A DNA stretch of 6,626 bases from NCBI GenBank assembly GCA_045123975.1, contig JBGVKV010000010.1:1-6626 (forward strand), given 5' to 3'. How positions within the stretch are numbered: the stretch's first letter is position 1; the number at the start of each line of letters is the position of its first letter. Below, piece by piece: positions 1 to 6,613 of the stretch. The notes under the pieces were generated by a model, which searched no databases, was not told the DNA's origin, and saw only the letters and a list, made by a program, of their open reading frames with translations. This DNA comes from SIG701 sp045123975 (GTDB lineage: Bacteria > Bacillota > Clostridia > Oscillospirales > CAG-272). The translations under genes and the position numbers were made by a program.

Positions 1-2146
1 CTCCCTCCAGCAGGGTGAGAATACGGCTTTCGGTGAACAGACGCAAAATCAGCTTGTCCGCTCCCATGCCCCGTGCGTCCCGGCGCAGATTTTCCAGACG
101 GGTGATGAATTCTCCGCAGCGGCGGGACAAATCCTCCGTCACGCCGGCCTCGGGCACGCTTTCCTTTTGGCAGATGGCTACCGCATCCCACAGACTTCCG
201 TAGGAAACGGCACGGCGGATCCGCACCAGATCGTCCAGGGTGAAGCCGAACAGGGGGCTCTTCATGGCCGCGGCCAGGTGAATATCCCGGGTGGGGTTGT
301 CAATGGAGCGGAGCACCGAGAGCATAAGCAGAATCTCGGGCTGCTCGTACAGTGTGTTGGAGGAGCGGTTCTGCACACGGATGCCCCGGGCCTCCAGTGC
401 CTCGGCGAAAGCCGCGCCGTCCTTGCCGGGGGATCGGAGCAGAATGGCGATATCGCCGGGAGACAGCGGGGTGCCGTCCTCGCGGCGCTCCCGTCCCAGC
501 ATTTGCGCGATCCGATCCGCCACGTAGGCGGCCTCTTCCGTGACGTGGGCACTCTTTTCTTCCTCGTCCTTGCTCTTCGGCAGAATGCGTACCTCCACGG
601 GATGGGCGGGCTTGGGCGTATCGCCGTGCTTGGCGTATTTCAACTCGTCGGATTCCGTGAAGGGAATGGATCCGGTGGAGAAAATATGGCAGGAAACCAG
701 ATTGCCGAAATCGATGACGGATTTGTCACAGCGGAAATTCTCCTGCATAAAAAGGGATCGGGAACTGGCCAGGGGATCTTCTTCCTCGGTGGGCCAGGCC
801 CGACGGTAGGAGGAGAACACCTCCGGCTCCGCTCCGCGGAAACGGTAGATGCTTTGCTTGATGTCGCCTACCATGAACCGTCCGCCTCCGCCCTGTGCCA
901 GGGCGGAGAAGATGCTGTCCTGCAAATGGTTGGTGTCCTGGTATTCGTCGATGAATATATAATCGAAGGATTTGCCTGCCTGCACGGCCGCCTCGGTGGG
1001 GTTGCCGTTTTTGTCGGTGAACAGCCGGGCGGTCATCTCTTCCAGATCGGTGAAATCCACCATGCCCCGATCCCGCTTACGGGTACGGAGCGTATCAAAA
1101 TAGAGGGACAGCACCCGTGCGATGTGATGTGCTGCTTCCGCGGTGCGGGCGCAGGCCACGGTCGTCTCCTCCGGCGTAAGGGTGAAGGATTTTTTCAGCC
1201 AGGTGTCGATCTTTTTCTGGAAGTCTTCCCGTTGATCCTTGAAATACAGGCTTTCCGGGGTTTGCATTTCCTTTTTCACGCCCCGGCCCAGAGCGCATTT
1301 ATCGTGTCCCAAAAGGGCGGCACGGACAGCGCTGTAGGAGCCTGCCTCCGCTGCGGTCAGCAGCGCCTTTGCCGTGGCACAGCATGCCTGTGCGGCAGGG
1401 AGGTAGTTCTTTGCAAACACTTCATCCTGTGAGAAATCCTCCGCCACGTCGGCAAAATAAGCGGCGTGGTGACGGGCAAAGCGAAGCACGGCACTGCGGA
1501 TGCCGGCGCCCATCGGTGTGGTGAGAAAATCCCCGTCCTCCCGTGTGAGAGAATCCGCCAGGGAATCCAGCGTGCGGGGCTCCATGCCGGCAGAGGTCAT
1601 GGCGTTGGCCAATTTCAGGAGGGCGTCGTCCAGGGACGCCTCGTTCCGTGCGCCGGCCAGGGTGTCCGCCAGGGTGATGAACCAATCCTCTCCCCGGTCG
1701 AATAAATCGGAGAGCACGTCGGCCATTACCTGTCGGCCAAGGCTCTTCACGTCCGCTTCCTCGGCGATGGCGAAGCCGGCAGGCAGTCCCAATTCGGGCG
1801 CGTGGGTGCGGAGCACCTCCAGACAGTAGGAGTGGATGGTGGTGATACGGGCGCGCCCCAGATCGTAGAGCTGGCGGCTCAGGCGGCTGTTTCCCGGATT
1901 CTCGGCGAGAGCCTGGCTCAGCTTGCGGCCGATCCGCTCCCGCAATTCCGCTGCCGCCGCCCGTGTGAAGGTAACGCACAGCATCCGGGAGATCTCCGCC
2001 GTGGAGTTCTCATCGGTGAGAAGGCGGGCAATGCGCTCGGTCAGAGTGGCGGTTTTACCCGATCCGGCGGCGGCGGAGAGAAGCAGGGCATCGCCCTTGT
2101 AATCAATGGCTTTCCTTTGGGCGGGAGTCCAGTGCATCTTACTCAT
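1..2146 (-). CDS. addA: ATP-dependent helicase/nuclease subunit A, AddA (N-terminal 715 residues; runs off the left edge)
   Basis: AddA is the UvrD/Rep-type superfamily 1 helicase, with a C-terminal nuclease, of the AddAB complex. That complex unwinds and resects double-strand breaks for RecA loading. Seen here: a Q-motif with W6 and Q10, a Walker A SAAAGSGKT at residues 24-32 (K31), motif Ia VTFTRAAAAEL at 58-68, Walker B IDEYQDTN with D400-E401, motif III GDIKQSIYRFR from G427, an NFR motif at 470-472, and the start of the second motor half with GDIAILLRS around 565. The frame is open to the window edge with no stop. AddA is usually about 1200 residues, so roughly 500, including the RecB-family nuclease domain, lie outside. 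The ATG at 2146 is fixed by a strong ribosome binding site 8 bases upstream. It overlaps the end of addB by 8 bases, so it is probably translationally coupled to it. Identification is firm; nuclease status cannot be judged. Confidence 0.96.
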   Translation of the reverse strand, partial: MSKMHWTPAQRKAIDYKGDALLLSAAAGSGKTATLTERIARLLTDENSTAEISRMLCVTFTRAAAAELRERIGRKLSQALAENPGNSRLSRQLYDLGRARITTIHSYCLEVLRTHAPELGLPAGFAIAEEADVKSLGRQVMADVLSDLFDRGEDWFITLADTLAGARNEASLDDALLKLANAMTSAGMEPRTLDSLADSLTREDGDFLTTPMGAGIRSAVLRFARHHAAYFADVAEDFSQDEVFAKNYLPAAQACCATAKALLTAAEAGSYSAVRAALLGHDKCALGRGVKKEMQTPESLYFKDQREDFQKKIDTWLKKSFTLTPEETTVACARTAEAAHHIARVLSLYFDTLRTRKRDRGMVDFTDLEEMTARLFTDKNGNPTEAAVQAGKSFDYIFIDEYQDTNHLQDSIFSALAQGGGGRFMVGDIKQSIYRFRGAEPEVFSSYRRAWPTEEEDPLASSRSLFMQENFRCDKSVIDFGNLVSCHIFSTGSIPFTESDELKYAKHGDTPKPAHPVEVRILPKSKDEEEKSAHVTEEAAYVADRIAQMLGRERREDGTPLSPGDIAILLRSPGKDGAAFAEALEARGIRVQNRSSNTLYEQPEILLMLSVLRSIDNPTRDIHLAAAMKSPLFGFTLDDLVRIRRAVSYGSLWDAVAICQKESVPEAGVTEDLSRRCGEFITRLENLRRDARGMGADKLILRLFTESRILTLLEG

Positions 2147-5100
2147 CGTCCTCACCTCCTGCCGTGCGGCAAACTTCTTTCATAGCACAGTATTTGCAGG
2201 GATCCTCGCTGTGGATGATCTTTGGCACGGCCCCGGCGGCGCCGGAGCACATCTCTGTGCCCACGCGGGAAATGGAGGACAGCATGGTTTTTTCCAGTGT
2301 ATCCATCTCGTCGGGGGTCAGATCCGCATTATATCGTTTGTTGGATGCGCGATAGGGAATGTACCTGCCTTCCAGATCCGCCTCCATGGCTCGCAGAACC
2401 TGCTCGTCATCGGTGAGAATACCGGAGCGCTCGGCGTTCTTTTCCGCCAGTGCCATGGCGTCCTCCCGGGACAGCAGGGTGTCCGCATCGGTCTCGCCGG
2501 GGCGGGCGCTGAGATAAATAGCGCCGGCGGCGCTTATATTTCCGTTTGTCTTTCCTGTCAGCTTCTCACGGAAATCACCGGGAGGGCAGCGCAAAACGGA
2601 GAAGAGATAGAGCAGCAGCTGGATATTGATGCCGATCTCCACGTCGTCCCGATGGAATTTTTTGGAGCCGGTCTTGTAGTCCACCACGCGTACGTAGGTA
2701 GTGTCTCCGTCCTGCCAGGTGTCCAGCCGATCCACAATACCCGTCAGGGCCACGGTGTGCCCGTTGTCGGTGGGGATGCGGGTGGGCGGCACGGAGGTTT
2801 CTCCCTCAATACCCACGGGCAATTCAAAGAATGCGGGACGGAATTTGCTCTGGGCAAATTCCCGGGACAAAGAGGAGAGGATGGGATACACGCTCCGCGT
2901 GAGACGGGAGAACAGGTACTGTGCCCGTCCGGAGGGGGCGCCCTCGGGCAGGATCTCTCCGATCACCTGAGTGACGATGCGGTCCGTTTCCTGGCGGATC
3001 GTTTTTTCATCGGTGGGTAGGGGCTGTCCTTCACGGGCGGCGAAATACAATTCCAGCACCCGGTGCACGAAGGTGCCCACGTTGGTCTGGGCCAGGGAGG
3101 CGGTCTTTTCCTCGTCCAGCCGCATCAGATATTTACAGTAGTACCCAAACTGGCACTGGATAAAGGTGTCCAGACGGGATTGCGTCAAGGAAATCTCCTG
3201 TGGGAAGAGCAGTGCTGCCGTTTCCTCGCTGACGGCTTCCTTCGTTGCCCGCAGGGGACGGACGGAAACGGCCTCCGCTTCCAGTGCGCCCAGGCGGATC
3301 AGTGCCTCGCCCGCATCGGTTCCCCGGAGAAGACGGGCCTGCTCGCGAACGTCGGTGGGGGTGAATACGGTATCGGCCGCATCCCAGGCGGCGAAATTCT
3401 CTACTGTCAGATCGGGCAAAAGGGTGAGAATCCGCTGTGCCGCCAGAGAAGGCGTGCACACGTCACCGCCGTCCGTCATGGGTAACAGCAAGGTGACGGA
3501 ATCGTGGGCCAGGCAAAGAGCCCGATAGAACCAAAGGAGCTCCTCCTTCATGCGGTCTTCCGTCTTGGCGGAAAGGATGATGCCTTCCCCCTCCAGAAGA
3601 ATCTTGTCCGCATCGGAGAAGAAACCGTCGTCGGCGGTGGCGGCGGGGAATTCGCCCTCTACCACGCCGGCAAGGATCACGTGGGGAATCTCACCCAGAC
3701 GGACCTGATCGGCACTGCCGATGACCACCTCATCCATTCCGCCGGGAATGGATCCGATGTGCATGGCTGCGAGCACCTGACGGAGCAGCGAGGAGAAGGC
3801 CTGGGCATCCGCCTGTGCTTCGGGCAGGGCTTCCGCCAGCACGTCCAGGGCTTCCATCAGCAGATCCCACAGCTGGGCACTTTCCGAGGCCTCTCTGAAA
3901 CGGTTTTCCTTTGCCAGCGTATCGGCGGTTTTATGCAGAGAATCCCACACGCGGAATTCGCACAGCAGCTCGTAGCACGCCCGCGCAATATCGGGCACGG
4001 GGGCGGTGGTGTGAGAGAATACTTCCGCGAAGTGAGAAAGGGGCGGGATCAACTTGTTCCGTGCGCTGCCAGCGTGGGTGAGAATTCGCTTGCCGCGGGC
4101 GCTCACCGTGTCCACGTATCCGTCGGGATTGCCGTTCCACGGCGTGGCAAAGGACCGCTCACCGCGGATGTGCCAGGTCTGGGTGTAGACCTCCAGTGCG
4201 TCGCATTCCGCATCGGTGAGGGAACAAAGCCCGGTTTTGGCGCACAAAATCACGTCCTCCCGCCGCCATCCGCCGCTGACTACGGCCAGAGCGGAAAGAA
4301 GCAGCCGGGATGCCGGCCGGGTGCTCACGTCGGTGCGCTCGGCAAGAAAATAAGGGATCCCGCGGCGGGCCAGTGCCGTGTCCAAGATACCCCGCAGCTT
4401 ATCGGCGCTGCGGGCAATGACGGCGATCTCGCCGTAGTGGGCGCCGGATTCCACCAGGGAACGGATACGGCAGGCGATGGCCTCCGCTTCCGCATACCGA
4501 TCCGCCACCCGGATCGCGCGGACGGTGTCTTTGTCCTCCCCGGCGGGGATGTAAGGCGCGGCGGAAAAGTCCCACAAATGCCTTTCCAGATAAGCAAGAC
4601 GGGGGGAGGCCGCCCGATGATTTTCGCTCAGAGATACAGTGGTGTACTCCCGACCCATCTGCCGTGCCGCATCCTTCATTTTCTTATAGAAGGAGCGGGG
4701 GGAGGCGAACTGAGGCTCCTCCGTCTTTTCGGCAGGGCATGCGAAGGTGATGCACACGCTCTCCGCCTGGCGGAGAATACGGTGCATGATCTGATCCTCC
4801 ACGGGGGTGAGGGAGAAGAAGGAGTCCACGAACACGTGGCATCCTTCAAAGAAATGATCGGTGTTCAGGCGCTCCGCCAGATGGGACAGCGCGTCCTCGC
4901 TGTCGTCGTAGCGATCCGTCACCAGCTGATTGTAGGTAGCGGCGATCAGAGAAAGATCCCGTGCCCGCGCTACCAGGTGGGCCCCCTCGTTTTCGTTCTC
5001 CAAACGGTCGGCTGCCTCCGCGAGCATGGCGGGGGTGACGCCGCTTCGTTTCATTTCGGATACGGCGGACAAAATGGCGGGGGTGGTGCGCTCTGCCCGT

Positions 5101-5429
5101 TTTCCGCCGTAAACCTGCAGGGAATCCGAAAGAGAACGGATGGCGGTCCACATAAGGGCGGACTTGCCGCCTTTGGTGATGCAGTTTTCCGCAAGACCTC
5201 CGTACATACGGCCCACCAGGTTACACAATCGGGTGAAGCTGACGATCTCCAGTCGGAGCGATGCGGAAGGGGGCAGCTCCCGCGCCACGCGGGTCTCCCA
5301 GATCACGGCCTGCTGCTCCGGCACGATCAGAATCAGCCGCTCGTGTCCCTCCTCCAGCGCGCGGCGGAGGGAGGCAAGGACGTATTCACTTTTGCCGCTT
5401 CCGGCGCGGCCGCATACGAATTCAATCAT
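2139..5429 (-). CDS. addB: ATP-dependent helicase/nuclease subunit B, AddB
   Basis: Complete 1096-residue AddB, close to the roughly 1160 of the Bacillus subtilis protein. It partners AddA in end resection; in characterised AddAB its inactivated helicase half recognises Chi while its nuclease cuts one strand. Seen: a Walker A GRAGSGKSE near the N-terminus (K13), then a long helicase-like region. The C-terminal RecB-family nuclease domain has GTFVHRVLE (H789), GIVDRLD (D900, D903), VVDYKTG (D917, K919) and the QLLLY motif (Q937, Y941). Four cysteines fit the family's 4Fe-4S staple: C759 before the nuclease core and C1078, C1081, C1087 at the end, in C-x2-C-x5-C spacing. All nuclease residues are present, so it should be active. 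The residue after C759 is Gln, where many relatives have Pro. The ATG overlaps the upstream QueG-like gene by 8 bases, with GGAGG 6 bases before it; its own end overlaps addA by 8 bases. Confidence 0.96.
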   Translation of the reverse strand: MIEFVCGRAGSGKSEYVLASLRRALEEGHERLILIVPEQQAVIWETRVARELPPSASLRLEIVSFTRLCNLVGRMYGGLAENCITKGGKSALMWTAIRSLSDSLQVYGGKRAERTTPAILSAVSEMKRSGVTPAMLAEAADRLENENEGAHLVARARDLSLIAATYNQLVTDRYDDSEDALSHLAERLNTDHFFEGCHVFVDSFFSLTPVEDQIMHRILRQAESVCITFACPAEKTEEPQFASPRSFYKKMKDAARQMGREYTTVSLSENHRAASPRLAYLERHLWDFSAAPYIPAGEDKDTVRAIRVADRYAEAEAIACRIRSLVESGAHYGEIAVIARSADKLRGILDTALARRGIPYFLAERTDVSTRPASRLLLSALAVVSGGWRREDVILCAKTGLCSLTDAECDALEVYTQTWHIRGERSFATPWNGNPDGYVDTVSARGKRILTHAGSARNKLIPPLSHFAEVFSHTTAPVPDIARACYELLCEFRVWDSLHKTADTLAKENRFREASESAQLWDLLMEALDVLAEALPEAQADAQAFSSLLRQVLAAMHIGSIPGGMDEVVIGSADQVRLGEIPHVILAGVVEGEFPAATADDGFFSDADKILLEGEGIILSAKTEDRMKEELLWFYRALCLAHDSVTLLLPMTDGGDVCTPSLAAQRILTLLPDLTVENFAAWDAADTVFTPTDVREQARLLRGTDAGEALIRLGALEAEAVSVRPLRATKEAVSEETAALLFPQEISLTQSRLDTFIQCQFGYYCKYLMRLDEEKTASLAQTNVGTFVHRVLELYFAAREGQPLPTDEKTIRQETDRIVTQVIGEILPEGAPSGRAQYLFSRLTRSVYPILSSLSREFAQSKFRPAFFELPVGIEGETSVPPTRIPTDNGHTVALTGIVDRLDTWQDGDTTYVRVVDYKTGSKKFHRDDVEIGINIQLLLYLFSVLRCPPGDFREKLTGKTNGNISAAGAIYLSARPGETDADTLLSREDAMALAEKNAERSGILTDDEQVLRAMEADLEGRYIPYRASNKRYNADLTPDEMDTLEKTMLSSISRVGTEMCSGAAGAVPKIIHSEDPCKYCAMKEVCRTAGGEDDE
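2150..2160 (-). promoter_or_regulatory. Ribosome binding site of addA, inside the end of addB
   Basis: On the minus strand this reads AGGAGGTGAGG, whose first nine bases match the 16S anti-Shine-Dalgarno tail perfectly. The GGAGG core ends 8 bases before the addA ATG. It is encoded by the Gly-Gly-Glu codons near the C-terminus of addB. This decides the addA start and suggests addA translation depends on ribosomes finishing addB or re-initiating there. Confidence 0.9.
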
Positions 5430-6258
5430 GTTTTTCCTCCATGACGCGCAGGTTGCGCAGCATTACTTCCTTGGGCCGCCAGCCGAAAGCGTAGGCGGTG
5501 TAGGTATCGTCGCCCATCTCTTCCACCGCCTCCGCACGCAGTACGGACAGCCGGTTTTCACGGAAATAGGGGACGGGTGTGTCGATGGTGTTGGCCTGTA
5601 TGGCCTTTTTTGTGTGGGGGCAAGCCGTTTGGCATACGTCACATCCCCAGACATATTCGCCGATGCGGAACAGACGGAGCTCTTCCTCGCTCCATTCCCC
5701 CTTCTTCTGTCCGATGGCGGACAGGCAGGTGGTGCGATCCCGTCCGATACAGCCGCCGGGACAGGCGGTTCTGCAGGCTCCGCAGTGCTCGCAGAAGCGA
5801 ACGGTGCCCTCCCCACGGGGGATTCCCTCTGCTTCCATTTCGGCAGGTGTGAGGGTGGTCAGCAATTCAAAGATAAATACAAAGGACGAATACCGCTCGG
5901 TGATCAGAAGGCCGTGGTCGCCGATCGTGCCCAGTCCCGCCATGGCGGCGCCGGTCACTTCGTTGTAGGGGGAGTGATCCGCGAAGGCGGCGGTGTTTGC
6001 CTGCGGGTGATTCCGGCGGAGAACGTCCGATGCGCCCTCCCCCAACGTGCGGGCAAAGGCATGGTAATCCCGTCCCCGGGCGAACATGGCCAGATTGGAG
6101 GATTCGTCGGATACGTAATAGGGAATAGCCGCAAACAGTACGGTGTCCACGTCAGGCAGAGCACGAAGCAGGTGAGGATGAATCACGGGCAGAGCGTCTG
6201 CGGGTACGTAAGAAAACAGCTCCACACCCTGCGAAATAAAATAGTCGCGCAAAAGCAA
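5422..6258 (-). CDS. queG: Short QueG-like epoxyqueuosine reductase family protein (cobalamin / double 4Fe-4S)
   Basis: A 278-residue member of the QueG family, which reduces epoxyqueuosine to queuosine at the tRNA wobble position using cobalamin and two 4Fe-4S clusters. Seen: an N-terminal DUF1730-like region with ADHSPYNE at 93-100 (D94 aligns with the conserved catalytic Asp region) and AGLGTIG at 107-113; then CEHCGACRTACP (C156, C159, C162, C166), a lone C178 in TTCLSAIGQKKGE, and CDVCQTACP (C206, C209, C213). That gives eight cysteines placed as in QueG, plus C170. It stops soon after, ending in one helix-like RNLRVMEEKH, so the C-terminal HEAT-like repeats of 350-390 residue QueG proteins are missing. 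Start: TTG at 6258 with AGGAGGGG about 8 bases upstream; an in-frame TGA lies two codons before it and no ATG occurs until residue 58. First gene of the cluster with addB and addA. Family membership is firm; the exact substrate is inferred. Confidence 0.85.
   Translation of the reverse strand: MLLRDYFISQGVELFSYVPADALPVIHPHLLRALPDVDTVLFAAIPYYVSDESSNLAMFARGRDYHAFARTLGEGASDVLRRNHPQANTAAFADHSPYNEVTGAAMAGLGTIGDHGLLITERYSSFVFIFELLTTLTPAEMEAEGIPRGEGTVRFCEHCGACRTACPGGCIGRDRTTCLSAIGQKKGEWSEEELRLFRIGEYVWGCDVCQTACPHTKKAIQANTIDTPVPYFRENRLSVLRAEAVEEMGDDTYTAYAFGWRPKEVMLRNLRVMEEKHD
5436..5440 (-). promoter_or_regulatory. Ribosome binding site of addB, inside the end of the QueG-like gene
   Basis: GGAGG on the minus strand, 6 bases before the addB ATG at 5429. 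It is formed by the Met-Glu-Glu codons in the last six codons of the QueG-like gene. The stop TGA of that gene lies just inside addB, giving an 8-base overlap ATGATTGA. Confidence 0.85.
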
Positions 6259-6264
6259 AATTCA

Positions 6265-6272
6265 CCCCTCCT
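6265..6272 (-). promoter_or_regulatory. Ribosome binding site selecting a TTG start for the QueG-like gene
   Basis: AGGAGGGG on the minus strand, with about 8 bases between the GGAGG core and the TTG at 6258. A second TTG at codon 3 would be about 14 bases away, which is too far, and the in-frame TGA just upstream rules out a longer product. The site therefore decides a non-ATG start. Confidence 0.85.
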
Positions 6273-6280
6273 TTTTCGGT

Positions 6281-6290
6281 ATAGTACTAT
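6281..6290. repeat. Perfect 10-base palindrome over the predicted queG start site
   Basis: ATAGTACTAT reads the same on both strands. It covers the predicted minus-strand transcription start and touches the -10 box. The position suits a repressor operator, but short AT-rich palindromes also arise by chance and no second copy was seen in the window. Confidence 0.3.
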
Positions 6291-6317
6291 TATAACAGAT
6301 TCTGTAGGACAAAAAAA
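6282..6317 (-). promoter_or_regulatory. Probable extended -10 promoter of the queG-addB-addA cluster
   Basis: On the minus strand TGTTATAAT gives a consensus TATAAT at 6294-6289 preceded by a TGn extension. At the 17-bp position there is only a T-run (6317-6312), so the -35 is weak and the extended -10 would have to compensate. Predicted transcription start is near 6282, leaving a leader of about 24 bases that contains the ribosome binding site. No other strong promoter is visible within the cluster. Confidence 0.55.
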
Positions 6318-6348
6318 GCCCATTGCGGCAGAAATTCTTCCTATTTAT

Positions 6349-6378
6349 AATATAAAAGGGACGACGAAATCCAATCAA
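6349..6378 (-). promoter_or_regulatory. Possible second, upstream promoter for the queG-addBA cluster
   Basis: Minus strand TTGATT (6378-6373), an 18-bp spacer, then TATATT (6354-6349). Both boxes are recognisable but imperfect, and the region is AT-rich so chance matches are common. If used, transcription would start near 6342 with a leader of about 85 bases. Much weaker case than the site at 6282-6317. Confidence 0.25.
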
Positions 6379-6408
6379 AAAATATTTTGAAAAAAGTGAA
6401 AATAAGTG

Positions 6409-6437
6409 TTGACAAAGGAGAGGGAAAGTGATATACT
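6409..6437 (+). promoter_or_regulatory. Strong sigma-A promoter P1 (distal) of a probable rRNA operon
   Basis: Perfect -35 TTGACA at 6409-6414, a 17-bp spacer, and TATACT at 6432-6437 preceded by TGa (extended -10). The 25 bases upstream are A-rich like an UP element. Predicted start near 6444, at a run of G. It directs transcription rightward, away from the queG cluster. No protein-coding start follows within the window. Confidence 0.85.
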
Positions 6438-6442
6438 ATACG

Positions 6443-6460
6443 GGTCGCCTACGGAAGACC
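6443..6460 (+). other. Possible small hairpin at the 5' end of the P1 transcript
   Basis: GGTC at 6443-6446 pairs with GACC at 6457-6460, enclosing GCCTACGGAA, in which CC and GG could add two pairs. It begins at the predicted P1 start. The stem is short, so stability is doubtful. Confidence 0.3.
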
Positions 6461-6504
6461 GGTCAACCACCGAAAAAGAAATTTGAAAAAGTTTCAAAAA
6501 GGTA

Positions 6505-6533
6505 TTGACAAAGGGAGGACGAGGTGATATAAT
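6505..6533 (+). promoter_or_regulatory. Strong sigma-A promoter P2 (proximal) of a probable rRNA operon
   Basis: Perfect -35 TTGACA at 6505-6510, 17-bp spacer, perfect -10 TATAAT at 6528-6533, and a TGa extension. Just upstream, TTTGAAA and TTTCAAA form an inverted repeat with a 3-base gap (6482-6498) in the position of an UP element. Predicted start near 6540. Two such near-consensus promoters in tandem with a stable-RNA-style leader are typical of Firmicutes rrn operons. Confidence 0.9.
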
Positions 6534-6539
6534 ATACAA

Positions 6540-6556
6540 GCTGTCCGCGAGACAGC
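6540..6556 (+). other. Hairpin at the 5' end of the P2 transcript
   Basis: GCTGTC at 6540-6545 and GACAGC at 6551-6556 form a 6-bp perfect stem with a CGCGA loop. It starts at the predicted P2 start. It lacks a following T-run, so it is not an intrinsic terminator. Confidence 0.55.
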
Positions 6557-6559
6557 GAA

Positions 6560-6574
6560 GCTCCTTGAAAATTG
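6560..6574 (+). promoter_or_regulatory. boxA-like antitermination element
   Basis: GCTCCTTGAAAATTG resembles the Bacillus-type rrn boxA (a TCTTTGAAAAC-like core), which recruits NusB-NusE so that polymerase transcribes the untranslated rRNA operon without Rho termination. It lies about 20 bases after the predicted P2 start. The match is by eye and not exact. Confidence 0.5.
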
Positions 6575-6589
6575 AACAACAAGACAACG

Positions 6590-6613
6590 CTATTTCCTTT
6601 AACAAGGAAGTAG
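6590..6613 (+). other. 10-bp stem-loop in the rRNA leader
   Basis: CTATTTCCTT (6590-6599) pairs with AAGGAAGTAG (6604-6613) through ten pairs including one G-U, with a UAAC tetraloop. No T-run follows, so it is not a terminator. It may act in leader folding or in processing of the precursor. Confidence 0.6.

Larger units (their letters stand above)
6384..6542 (+). repeat. Tandem duplicated promoter segment (two copies, period 96 bp)
   Basis: Two segments, about 6384-6446 and 6480-6542, align with a constant offset of 96 bases: an A-rich stretch with TTTGAAAAA, then TTGACAAAGG, a purine-rich spacer (AGAGGGAAAGTGA versus GAGGACGAGGTGA), then TATACTATAC or TATAATATAC. The ~33 bases between copies do not match. 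The duplication covers the upstream A-tract, -35, spacer and -10, so it copied a whole promoter including a likely UP element. Confidence 0.7.

Noticed and set aside
167..1432. 421-codon plus-strand open frame opposite addA
   Set aside because: It lies entirely antisense to AddA motor motifs and has no recognisable domain or good ribosome binding site.
2106..3020. 304-codon plus-strand open frame opposite the addB C-terminus
   Set aside because: It mirrors the nuclease and cluster region of AddB; the sense strand explains the sequence fully.
3504..5444. 646-codon plus-strand open frame opposite addB
   Set aside because: It is antisense to a clear AddB with intact motifs. Its translation is low-complexity Gly/His/Arg-rich with no domain, and long antisense frames are common in GC-rich genes.
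6258..6323. Possible leader peptide starting at the minus-strand ATG at 6323
   Set aside because: It would start ATGGGC and read out of frame into the QueG-like gene. It has no convincing ribosome binding site and lies upstream of the better promoter start at about 6282.
5140..6390. 416-codon plus-strand open frame across the queG/addB junction
   Set aside because: Antisense to two well-supported genes and running through the AT-rich intergenic region; no family resemblance.
6590..6613. Intrinsic terminator
   Set aside because: The stem is AT-rich and no T-run follows on either side in the right direction, so it is more likely a leader structure.
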